The translations under genes and the position numbers were made by a program. This document shows, piece by piece, positions 42,918-50,523 of a stretch of DNA of 64,000 nt. How positions within the stretch are numbered: the stretch's first letter is position 1; the number at the start of each line of letters is the position of its first letter. The notes beneath the pieces were generated by a model. The model was not told the DNA's origin and ran no database searches. It saw nothing but the letters and a program-made list of their open reading frames with translations. Location of the stretch: contig JALNXE010000010.1 in assembly GCA_023230525.1 (NCBI GenBank), forward strand, positions 3,869 to 67,868, read 5' to 3'. Origin of the DNA: Desulfobulbaceae bacterium (GTDB taxonomy: Bacteria > Desulfobacterota > Desulfobulbia > Desulfobulbales > SURF-16).

Positions 42918-44078
42918 ATGATCAAACGAGCAGCACACCACACCATCATGCGCCTGGCCAAGGGATTTCCTGTCATTGCCATTACCGGCCCGCGCCAGTC
43001 AGGTAAGACAACCCTCGCCAGGAGCGCCTTCCCCGGCAAACCCTATCTGACCCTGGAAGATCCGGACACGCGCTTGTTTGCCGAGAGAGATCCACGTGGC
43101 CTGCTCTCCAGTTATCCAGACGGCCTGATCCTTGACGAGGCCCAGCGGGCGCCGCAGATATTCTCATATCTACAGGGGGCTGTGGATAACCACCTGATTC
43201 CGGGGAAATATATCCTGACCGGTTCACAGCAGTTTGGCCTCCTGTCCGGTATCACGCAATCGCTGGCCGGTCGGGTGGGAATGGTACAACTGCTCCCTTT
43301 TGCCATGGACGAGCTGGACTCCGCCGGGATGCTGACTGATAATGCCGACCACCTCATGTGGTACGGGATGTATCCACCATTGTATGATCGTGATCTCGTC
43401 CCAACAGACTGGTTTCCCGCCTACGTCAACACTTACATCGAGCGGGACGTACGCCAGATCATCAACATACGCGGCCTTTCAACCTTCCAGAGGTTCATCA
43501 AGATGTGCGCTGCCCGCTGCGGGCAGCTCCTAAACCTTTCGTCACTGGCCACAGACTGCGGTATCACTCACAACACAGCCGCAGCCTGGATCTCAGTGCT
43601 TGAGGCGAGCTACATTATCTTTCTGCTGCGTCCTCATTTCCGCAATTTCAATAAACGGCTCGTCAAGACCCCAAAGATCTATTTCCTTGATACTGGCCTG
43701 GCCGCTTGGCTTCTGGGGATAAGGGAGCAGGGACAAATAGCCTTCCACGCCCAGCGGGGGGCGCTGTTCGAGAACATGGTGGTAACAGAATTTCTCAAGG
43801 GGAGATTTAACCGGGGGCAACAGGCTGACCTCCATTTCTGGCGCGACAGCAAAGGCCTTGAGGTGGATCTTTTACTCGATGACGGCATCAATCTGACGCC
43901 GGTCGAAATCAAGTCCGGCCAGACCATCGCCGCCGATTCCCATATAGCACTAAAAAAGTGGTGCGAACTGTCCGGAACCACGGATCGCCCGGCATTGCTT
44001 GTCTATGGCGGCGACAAGGGGCTGACGAACGGGAACATCGCGTTCATCCCATGGCGGAAATTGACAACGCTCATGTGA
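42918..44078 (+). CDS. AAA ATPase with DUF4143 domain
   Basis: This 386-residue protein has Walker A TGPRQSGKTT, LILDEAQRAP as Walker B, and the ILTGSQQFGLL sensor typical of this group. The DUF4143 C-terminal domain includes a winged-helix-like part (LSSLATDCGITHNTAAAWISVLE) and a PD-(D/E)XK-like region (FWRDSKGLEVDLLLDDG, PVEIKSG). These genes are common in mobile or accessory DNA and their role is unproven. It has its own strong promoter and sits between two 30-bp repeats, like a cassette. No ribosome site is needed if the mRNA is leaderless. Confidence 0.88.
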   Translation: MIKRAAHHTIMRLAKGFPVIAITGPRQSGKTTLARSAFPGKPYLTLEDPDTRLFAERDPRGLLSSYPDGLILDEAQRAPQIFSYLQGAVDNHLIPGKYILTGSQQFGLLSGITQSLAGRVGMVQLLPFAMDELDSAGMLTDNADHLMWYGMYPPLYDRDLVPTDWFPAYVNTYIERDVRQIINIRGLSTFQRFIKMCAARCGQLLNLSSLATDCGITHNTAAAWISVLEASYIIFLLRPHFRNFNKRLVKTPKIYFLDTGLAAWLLGIREQGQIAFHAQRGALFENMVVTEFLKGRFNRGQQADLHFWRDSKGLEVDLLLDDGINLTPVEIKSGQTIAADSHIALKKWCELSGTTDRPALLVYGGDKGLTNGNIAFIPWRKLTTLM

Positions 44079-44098
44079 TTTCGAATTTCCGTAAGCAA

Positions 44099-44195
44099 GG
44101 TTGGGTTGAGGAACGAAACCCACCATTAACGGACATTACAAACGGCAACATTCTGCCACAATACCTGTTGGGTTTCGCCGAGCTCAACCCAACGA
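44099..44195. repeat. Two palindromic repeats, right flank of the ATPase cassette
   Basis: GGTTGGGTTGAGGAACGAAACCCACC (44099-44124) is an inverted relative of the unit at 44166-44195. The latter is the near-identical direct copy of 42823-42852 and has a perfect GTTGGGTT/AACCCAAC stem. The pair lies between convergent genes and could also slow transcription from both sides. Confidence 0.65.
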
Positions 44196-44238
44196 AACTA
44201 AGGAATTTTTGCCATCACCCATGAGCCACCAGCCAGCC

Positions 44239-45645
44239 CTATATCGCCCCTTTGCGCTTCAGCACCACCAAAACGGTTTTCAACAGGATCTTCACATCAT
44301 CGGAAAACTGCCACTGATCCAGATAGCGGCAGTCCAGCTCCACGATTTCATCAAAGTTGGTGATCTTATTCCGGCCGGAAACCTGCCATAATCCCGTTAT
44401 TCCCGGCTTGGCCGAGATGCGCCGTAAATGCCACGGTTTATACTGCTCCACCTCATCGAGCGTCGGCGGCCTGGTGCCGACCAGACTCATCTCACCTTTC
44501 AGCACATTGATAAACTGGGGAAACTCGTCAATGGAGGTCTTTCTCAGCCACTCGCCCACCTTGGTAATGCGGGGATCATCTTTCAGTTTGAACATTACCC
44601 CGTCCATTTCATTGCGATCAAGTAACTCCTGTTTGCGCTGCTCGGCATCCAGGTACATGGAGCGGAATTTATAGAGATAAAAAATGCGGCCGTTCAGCCC
44701 CATGCGTTTCTGGCTGAAAATTACCGGCCCAGGCGAATCAAGCTTGATGGCCAGGGCAACAAAAGGATACATCAAGAGAAAAAATATGGCCCCGATCAAC
44801 CCGCCGGCAATATCAAGCATGCGCTTGTAAAGCAGGCCAGTGGCATTGAAATTGGCGCTCTGAATAGTAAAAAAGGGAACGCCCTGCAGTCGGTCAACGG
44901 AAAGGCTATGTTGCCCTGGTTGCCAGAGGGCAGGCAGGATCCTGGCGGGAATCCCGGTCTGTTTACAGTAATTCAGATACTTGGCCAGATTAACCGTTCT
45001 ATCGCCATCAATGGCAAAAACGACCTCATCAACGGCATAAGCGCGTAGCACCTCGGGCAGATCATCCAAGGTGCCGAGACTGTCGCTGCTGTCAACTTTA
45101 TCCTGGGACGTCTTCAGCCTCCCCACCACCTGATGCCCCCAGCTCACCTGGGAAGACAACAGCTCGGAGACCAGTTTGCCCCTGGTCATGTTGCCGACAA
45201 CCAGAATCCGGCGGACGTTAAACCCCTTACCGGCGATATATCTTATGTAAATACGCAGCAGAATTTTCTCACAGAACATCAGGCACAGACAGAGTCCGGC
45301 AAAGATCAGCAAAAATGAGCGGGGATAGCCCGGGGGTTCAAAAATGAAGACAAAACTGGCAAGAACGCTGAAATCGACCAGCACGGCATTGAACATCGGC
45401 CAGAAAAGTCTCCACAGGGAGGGATGCCGCCTGTCCCCATACATCCCCATTCTACCCATGACATAGTTGTTGACAAACATCATCATGAGCACGGAAATGA
45501 TGAAAACATTCTCATTCATCCGCCAGACGACATCCGGCACATAATAACTGACCAGATATCTGGCGCCATAGCCGGCGGCGATGACGCTCAAGGCATCAAG
45601 CATCATCCGGAAGGTATTTAAGATATAAACCTGTTGCTGGAACAT
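44239..45645 (-). CDS. Undecaprenyl-phosphate sugar phosphotransferase (WbaP/WcaJ-like)
   Basis: This 468-residue enzyme probably attaches the first sugar-1-phosphate of the repeat unit to undecaprenyl phosphate. The N-terminal half has four or five membrane helices and a cytoplasmic nucleotide-binding-like domain (RRILVVGNMTRGKLVSELL). A re-entrant helix follows (MLDIAGGLIGAIFFLLMYPFVALAIK). The catalytic domain has FSQKRMGLNGRIFYLYKFRSM, DEFPQFINVLKGEMSLVGTRP and KPGITGLWQVSGRN. It shares a strand with the exosortase gene upstream (25-bp gap). The sugar is not predictable from sequence alone. Confidence 0.92.
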   Translation of the reverse strand: MFQQQVYILNTFRMMLDALSVIAAGYGARYLVSYYVPDVVWRMNENVFIISVLMMMFVNNYVMGRMGMYGDRRHPSLWRLFWPMFNAVLVDFSVLASFVFIFEPPGYPRSFLLIFAGLCLCLMFCEKILLRIYIRYIAGKGFNVRRILVVGNMTRGKLVSELLSSQVSWGHQVVGRLKTSQDKVDSSDSLGTLDDLPEVLRAYAVDEVVFAIDGDRTVNLAKYLNYCKQTGIPARILPALWQPGQHSLSVDRLQGVPFFTIQSANFNATGLLYKRMLDIAGGLIGAIFFLLMYPFVALAIKLDSPGPVIFSQKRMGLNGRIFYLYKFRSMYLDAEQRKQELLDRNEMDGVMFKLKDDPRITKVGEWLRKTSIDEFPQFINVLKGEMSLVGTRPPTLDEVEQYKPWHLRRISAKPGITGLWQVSGRNKITNFDEIVELDCRYLDQWQFSDDVKILLKTVLVVLKRKGAI

Positions 45646-45670
45646 AGAGTTGATTCAATCCGGATAATAA

Positions 45671-47206
45671 TCAATTGGGTATATAAACAGGGAGCAGAGG
45701 CCAAAGTCCGCCCACAATGAAATCGGTCAGCATCTTCTCAGCCTGTGCAATATTCTGGCCGGGAGGCACCGTCATTTCCACCCGCACCAGCGCGCCGTCG
45801 GTCCTGTGCAGCCTGAAGGCATCCCACATCAGATACAGCTTGTTTTCCCAGGGACTGGTAATCACTCTGCCCCGCTCATAAAAGAAATAGCTGGCCAGCA
45901 TCTGCATATCGCCCTTGCGCAAATGCAGCAGGCCGATATCAATATCTTTGCCGGCAGAAACCCTGACCATACGATCGGATGATTTTACCAGCTCAAAACC
46001 GCCTCCCAGCAGACACGACTGGGGGGCATGGGCCGTATGCTGTGTTCCCTGGTATTCGTAATAGGGGATCAACAGATAAATTGTGTTGGGCACCCCAGCC
46101 TTGCTGAATGTGGCGTTCACATAGTCATCGGCCCACAGGGAATCGAGAATCTCCTGGGACAGATAGTTGCGGCGGCCCTGCCAACCCATAATTTCCATGG
46201 GAAACGAGGCAAAGCTTGTCCGCTGGGGAATGATCATGCTGCCTGACACATTCCGCAGGGCCCAGCCACTGCCGCCAAAAAGGGCTGCATAAAATACCGT
46301 GATAAGCAGAGCGGAACCCATGGATGCAGCACGGCATCCTTTATCCCGTAAGTTTTTTGGCGGCCCTGCGGTACCGACTTTTTGCAATAGCCATGCGCAG
46401 AGAAACAGGATCACCCCGGCAACAAGAAAGGCAATGACCCCCTGCAAGTCATGGTAGGCTCCCTCGTTAAACTGCGGAAAACCATTTATGGTCAGCAGGG
46501 CGCCAATAAAAATACGCACCGCATTGGTAAAAATTGACAGGGGGTAAACAAGCAGCAGCAGGAACATTTTGCGCCAGAGCCCGCCGGCATAAAAATGGCC
46601 GATGAGAAGCGCCAGCAATACCATGGAGACGATGTAACGCAAGCCGCTGCAGGCATCGACTACCTGCATCTTGGATACGCCCAAATCAAGGATATTCCCG
46701 GTCTGCAGAACCGTAATCCCCACCCAGCGCATCATCTCCACCGAGAGGGAACTTGCCGTCATCTTCATCTTGAAGGTGAGCACCCGATTGATATAGGGCG
46801 GCATGGGCACAATAAACAGCAGAACCAGCAGAGGGAAAAAAAGCAATCGGCTCCGCCGCACGCCGTACATGGTAATGATCAGACTTGTAACGCAGCCCCA
46901 GATCCCCAGAAAAAGCAAGGTCTCAACCGAGCCGAGCTCTCCGACCGCAATAACCAGCACGGATAAAAGGGCCGGCACCATCCCCCACTTACTCCAGCAA
47001 AACTCACCAAAGCGGAAATCATTTTTTTTCTCCCAGCAGAGATAGAGGAATACCGGCACGACCAGAAAACAGTAGTTATTATCGTCGCTGTTCCAATGCA
47101 TGGCAAGCTTCTCCAGCATCGGCCAGTAGCCGATAAAAATGCTCGCCAGGACCAGAATGGGGAAAATGAAAAAGAAGTTGTTTTTATCAGGGCTGGAATT
47201 TGCCAT
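45671..47206 (-). CDS. Exosortase with fused EpsI domain
   Basis: This 511-residue membrane transpeptidase has an exosortase domain with about eight helices in residues 1-280. The catalytic residues by family knowledge are visible: Cys186 in VVDACSGLRY, Arg231 in NAVRIF and His252 in EGAYHDLQG. Residues about 290-511 are an EpsI-like (DUF3485) domain, including LLIPYYEYQG and APQSCLLGGG. The fused form is known for XrtD-type (VPLPA-CTERM) exosortases, but the subtype is not certain. It would cut C-terminal sorting signals of exported proteins. I found no substrate with such a tail in the window. Confidence 0.9.
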   Translation of the reverse strand: MANSSPDKNNFFFIFPILVLASIFIGYWPMLEKLAMHWNSDDNNYCFLVVPVFLYLCWEKKNDFRFGEFCWSKWGMVPALLSVLVIAVGELGSVETLLFLGIWGCVTSLIITMYGVRRSRLLFFPLLVLLFIVPMPPYINRVLTFKMKMTASSLSVEMMRWVGITVLQTGNILDLGVSKMQVVDACSGLRYIVSMVLLALLIGHFYAGGLWRKMFLLLLVYPLSIFTNAVRIFIGALLTINGFPQFNEGAYHDLQGVIAFLVAGVILFLCAWLLQKVGTAGPPKNLRDKGCRAASMGSALLITVFYAALFGGSGWALRNVSGSMIIPQRTSFASFPMEIMGWQGRRNYLSQEILDSLWADDYVNATFSKAGVPNTIYLLIPYYEYQGTQHTAHAPQSCLLGGGFELVKSSDRMVRVSAGKDIDIGLLHLRKGDMQMLASYFFYERGRVITSPWENKLYLMWDAFRLHRTDGALVRVEMTVPPGQNIAQAEKMLTDFIVGGLWPLLPVYIPN

Positions 47207-47479
47207 AAAGTGCTCGATCCTGTTGCTGGTATGGTAATGGTAAAATAGCTGTTTAGACCTTTAGACTGGAGTCTGTTAGCCAAAAAGGCCGAAGCCAAAG
47301 GGTAGAAGCTGGCCTTCAGACTATCCATCTGGGTAGTTACAAACAAAAACGAAACGTTCTAATATGGAATAATACGCTGAAAGCAGATATAATTACAAGA
47401 AAAACGGTCAACATCAGGCCGAATGGAGAGTAGCGAAAAATAGGAATCCGACCTTCAAACTGTTCGTACTTTATTCACC
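47207..47479. other. Intergenic gap between exosortase and toxin genes
   Basis: This 273-bp stretch separates divergent genes. It holds short inverted words (AGTCTG/CAGACT, GGCCGAAGCC, GGCCTTC near 47255-47330) that could fold in the exosortase leader. A frame is open through it but lacks coding character. No sigma54 site or known riboswitch is evident. Confidence 0.35.
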
Positions 47480-47514
47480 TTGACACTGCAGCAGTACATT
47501 TGTACAATTGTACC
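47480..47514 (+). promoter_or_regulatory. Toxin-antitoxin promoter with GTAC operator repeats
   Basis: TTGACA (47480-47485), a 17-bp spacer and TACAAT (47503-47508) form a near-perfect sigma70 promoter. The -10 ends six bases before the ATG at 47515, implying a leaderless mRNA. GTAC words recur every 8 bp (47494, 47502, 47510). The last two form the perfect palindrome GTACAATTGTAC over the -10. Autoregulation by the antitoxin complex is likely. Confidence 0.75.
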
Positions 47515-47913
47515 ATGAGAATTGTCGCTGACACTAATACGTTCCTGGCAGCCGTCCTTAATGAACCCGAGAAAAAATCGATCATCTCCCTGACGATCGG
47601 CCATGAGCTTATTGCCCCGGCGGTTTTGCCTTTTGAGATCGGCAATGCTCTTTCGGCCATGATCAAGAGAGGACGCCTTAGCAGCAAGGAGGGGCTGGCG
47701 GCCTATGACGAAATACAGAAGGTGCCTGTTGAATTGCGTGGTGTCGATCTTAGGAATGCATTAGCAATCGCCAGCCAACACAGAATATATGCCTATGACG
47801 CTTATTTTTTAGAATGCGCACGCGCCGCGCGCTGCCCGCTGTTTACCCTTGACACGGCACTGAAGAAGATTGCCGTCAAACTTGGCATTCCGTTATTGGA
47901 GGTAGAAGAATGA
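47515..47913 (+). CDS. PIN-domain toxin (VapC-like ribonuclease)
   Basis: This 132-residue PIN domain has the expected acidic residues: Asp in MRIVADTN, Glu in PFEIGNAL, Asp in YAYDAYFLE and Asp in FTLDTAL. VapC-type toxins cleave tRNA or rRNA and stop translation. The ATG at 47515 is used because the promoter leaves no room for the upstream in-frame TTG. The antitoxin gene follows with a 4-bp overlap, so the toxin comes first, the reverse of most TA pairs. Confidence 0.9.
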   Translation: MRIVADTNTFLAAVLNEPEKKSIISLTIGHELIAPAVLPFEIGNALSAMIKRGRLSSKEGLAAYDEIQKVPVELRGVDLRNALAIASQHRIYAYDAYFLECARAARCPLFTLDTALKKIAVKLGIPLLEVEE

Positions 47914-48128
47914 AGGCATATAATTATTCGGAGGCACGTAAGCGCCTCTCCGAGGTGCTTGATATTGCCAAGAACGAAGAAGTGCTGATCAAACGCAGGG
48001 GGGGAGAAGTTTTTTCTCTGGTGCTCAAAAAAACCAATCAGTCCCCTTTTGACATCCCCGGAATCACGACCAAAGCAACAACCGAGGATATCCTGGCCGC
48101 GGTTAAGGAATCACGCTCTCGTCCATAG
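47910..48128 (+). CDS. Phd/YefM-like antitoxin
   Basis: This 72-residue protein has the Phd/YefM N-terminal DNA-binding fold (NYSEARKRLSEVLDIAKNEE, then VLIKRRGGEVFSLVL). A disordered C-terminal tail should wrap the toxin (DIPGITTKATTEDILAAVKE). It overlaps the toxin stop by 4 bp (ATGA), so translation is coupled. It probably represses its own promoter through the GTAC repeats. Phd-type antitoxins with PIN toxins are known combinations. Confidence 0.85.
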   Translation: MKAYNYSEARKRLSEVLDIAKNEEVLIKRRGGEVFSLVLKKTNQSPFDIPGITTKATTEDILAAVKESRSRP

Positions 48129-48249
48129 TACAGGCCAGGAAACAAAGGTCAGTTATTGAAGAGTTTAACAAATGAGCGCTGTGATAAAATTTTAAAAAAT
48201 GCCCAGGAATTGCACAAATGGATAATGCAGAAGCTATAAACAGGATACC

Positions 48250-49353
48250 CTATCCATTCACCACTTTTGCGTAGACCGCAATAGTTTGATCAGCAATGTG
48301 ATTCCAATCATATTTCCGGGCGAGCAGCGCATAATTTTGTTGCTGCTCTGCTTCAGTAATAGGTTTCTGTAAAAGCGCTTTCATTTTGCCCTGCATATCC
48401 GGAATGTTACCACACTGAAAAAATCTTTTCTCCGTTAATTCAACTTCACAGTTTGCCGGGATATTTGAAACGAGAACGGATAAGCCATAGCTCAAGGCTT
48501 CGAGCAAGGCAATAGGCAGTCCTTCATGATAGGAGGGGAGCACAAATAACCCGGCATTGCTGAAAACCTGCTTCAGCTTTTCACCGGTGATATACCCTGT
48601 CAGAACAATGCGGCCATTGCTTTGGGCAAGCTGTTTTACCCTGCGGCTGTATTCGGTTTCATGGTCTGCGTCGCCGGCTATAACCAGTTGATGGTCGGTT
48701 TTCAAACCATTAAAGGCCTCGATAAGGTCCGTCAATCCCTTTTCCGGCACAAATCGGGCAACGGCCAGGACATATTTCAGCGGCTCAACCCCAAGGCCCT
48801 TTATATAATCGGTATTTTTATTTGTATCAGGCAGGGTGACCCCATTATAGATGACATGGCTTGGCCGGTTGCATCTCTTCCGGATAATCCCCTGGATAAC
48901 CGTTGAAATAACGATAATTTCGTTGGCAAAAGAACCGCCAAGCTTTTCCCCGAGCCGCAATACGAATTTCGCCGCCCCGCCCCATTTCTGCCGGTCATAG
49001 TCAGGTCCGTGATTTGTAAAAACAACTCTTAGCCCGAGCAGTCGCGCAAAGGGAACCAACAGGGCCGGGCCCACCGCGTGAATGTGAACCACATCAGGGT
49101 TAATCCTGCGCGCCTCGAGCAGGGCAAGAAACGTATGAACAATAGCCTCGATGCTTTTCAGGCGGGGAGAAAAACAGCGGACGAGTTTGATACCCTTCCA
49201 TTCCTGCAAGGGGTTTTCAATATATGCGCTGCGGGTTGCCAGAAAGACTTCATGACCTTTCTGAACAATAAGCGGATACAAGTTCTCGCAATGGGTCTCC
49301 ACTCCGCCCGGGATATCTGGAATCCCTCTTGTGCCGGTCACAAATATTTTCAT
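48250..49353 (-). CDS. GT4-family glycosyltransferase
   Basis: This 367-residue GT-B enzyme has an N-terminal acceptor domain starting MKIFVTGTRGIPDIPGGVETH. The donor domain includes AVARFVPEKGLTDLIEAF, and the E-X7-E element lies in SYHEGLPIALLEALSYG. It should add a sugar to a lipid-linked EPS intermediate in the cytoplasm. Donor and linkage are not predictable. It is the last gene of the long minus-strand cluster and follows the radical SAM gene by 33 bp. Confidence 0.9.
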   Translation of the reverse strand: MKIFVTGTRGIPDIPGGVETHCENLYPLIVQKGHEVFLATRSAYIENPLQEWKGIKLVRCFSPRLKSIEAIVHTFLALLEARRINPDVVHIHAVGPALLVPFARLLGLRVVFTNHGPDYDRQKWGGAAKFVLRLGEKLGGSFANEIIVISTVIQGIIRKRCNRPSHVIYNGVTLPDTNKNTDYIKGLGVEPLKYVLAVARFVPEKGLTDLIEAFNGLKTDHQLVIAGDADHETEYSRRVKQLAQSNGRIVLTGYITGEKLKQVFSNAGLFVLPSYHEGLPIALLEALSYGLSVLVSNIPANCEVELTEKRFFQCGNIPDMQGKMKALLQKPITEAEQQQNYALLARKYDWNHIADQTIAVYAKVVNG

Positions 49354-49386
49354 GTGGTCCTTGAAATTCGCAGGTCCCGCAAAGCA

Positions 49387-50388
49387 TTACTCGCAGGTTA
49401 CCGGATCGAGAACCACTTTTTTGCTTCCTGCTCGCAATACCTTTAATTTATTTTTCACAACCCATTTGACAGGGATGGAAATACGTTTTTTCATGGCAGG
49501 GGCCGCAGAACCAATCATCCAGCATTGCCTGGGGCATTCCTTGACCATGCTCCTCACTTTCTCTGCCTCCCGACTATTCCAAATTTCGTCGAATGACTGC
49601 TTATGCAGGTTGCCCATGAGCATCGGCTGCTCTGACCCGTTGCAGGGCATGACATTGCCAAAAGGATCAACGAAAAACATATCGGTTCCTACCTCGCATA
49701 GCAGCGGTCTTTTCTTCCCCCGAACCTTATTGGCGAGCCCCATATTGAAATATGAGCGGAACCAGTTTTTCGGCTTATTGGTTTTCAATAATTCCACGGC
49801 AATCTCTTCAAAGGTTTTTGCCACCTGGCCCTGGTCCTGATAAGAATTGTCATCTTTGTGAAAATAAAAGGAATTATGGGTGGTGGCGGTGGCAAATTCC
49901 AGACCCATGGCATTAGCCAGCCGGTAAAGTTCGATCATGTCCCTGGCGTTGCGGTCGGAAACCGTCATGCCAAAACCAATGTCCTTCATGCCCATCCCAT
50001 GCAGCGTCACCAGGGTGCGCAGGCCATGATCAAAACCGTTTTTTATTCCTCGCAGTTCATCGTTTGCGGCAGGCAACCCTTCAATGGAAATACGAAAACC
50101 AATTTTATTCCCAAACTTTTCTGCCGCCCTGATAATTCTATCCGTGAAATAGCCATTGGTGCTGATTACCAGCCGTTTGGTTTTCTTGAGGGCATTTTCA
50201 ATGATTTGTTCAATATCGGCACGGAGAAAAGGTTCACCACCGGTTATATTGATGAACTTCAACCCGTCCGGGAGCTTGTTCACCAAATCAGGCGAATACT
50301 CTTCTTCTTTTTTACTGGGGTACTGCCAGGTGTTGCACATGTAACACTTGGCATTGCACCGGTATGTAACAATTAAGCATGCTTCCAT
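49387..50388 (-). CDS. Radical SAM/SPASM protein in the polysaccharide cluster
   Basis: This 333-residue protein has the cluster motif CNAKCYMC (Cys11, 15, 18), then NITGGEPFLR, the SAM-binding motif. The C-terminal SPASM-like part has PFGNVMPCNGSEQPMLMGNL and CPRQCWM, so a second iron-sulfur cluster is likely. Such enzymes modify peptides or small metabolites. In polysaccharide clusters similar proteins are common but unassigned. Sugar modification is one possibility, without direct support. Confidence 0.85.
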   Translation of the reverse strand: MEACLIVTYRCNAKCYMCNTWQYPSKKEEEYSPDLVNKLPDGLKFINITGGEPFLRADIEQIIENALKKTKRLVISTNGYFTDRIIRAAEKFGNKIGFRISIEGLPAANDELRGIKNGFDHGLRTLVTLHGMGMKDIGFGMTVSDRNARDMIELYRLANAMGLEFATATTHNSFYFHKDDNSYQDQGQVAKTFEEIAVELLKTNKPKNWFRSYFNMGLANKVRGKKRPLLCEVGTDMFFVDPFGNVMPCNGSEQPMLMGNLHKQSFDEIWNSREAEKVRSMVKECPRQCWMIGSAAPAMKKRISIPVKWVVKNKLKVLRAGSKKVVLDPVTCE

Positions 50389-50444
50389 ATTATTTATCTT
50401 TTATGCTGTAGGTTAATTTTATTAGTTCAAACATGCAACCAGGA

Positions 50445-50483
50445 CGTCATTCCGGGCAAGCAAAGCGCGACCCGGAATCCAGC
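50445..50483. repeat. REP-like palindrome
   Basis: ATTCCGGG (50449-50456) and CCCGGAAT (50471-50478) form a perfect 8-bp stem within a CGTCATTCCGGG/CCCGGAATCCAG unit, a common form of bacterial intergenic palindrome. It lies between two cluster genes transcribed leftward. It has no T-run on the transcribed strand and so is not a classical terminator. Confidence 0.6.
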
Positions 50484-50523
50484 GGTTTTTTCCGTATCCA
50501 TGCGGCAGAGAAAGGACATTCGG

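Noticed and set aside
42938..43100. Transposase or integrase in the repeat-flanked cassette
   Set aside because: The only gene there is a P-loop ATPase with DUF4143; no DDE or tyrosine recombinase motifs are present.
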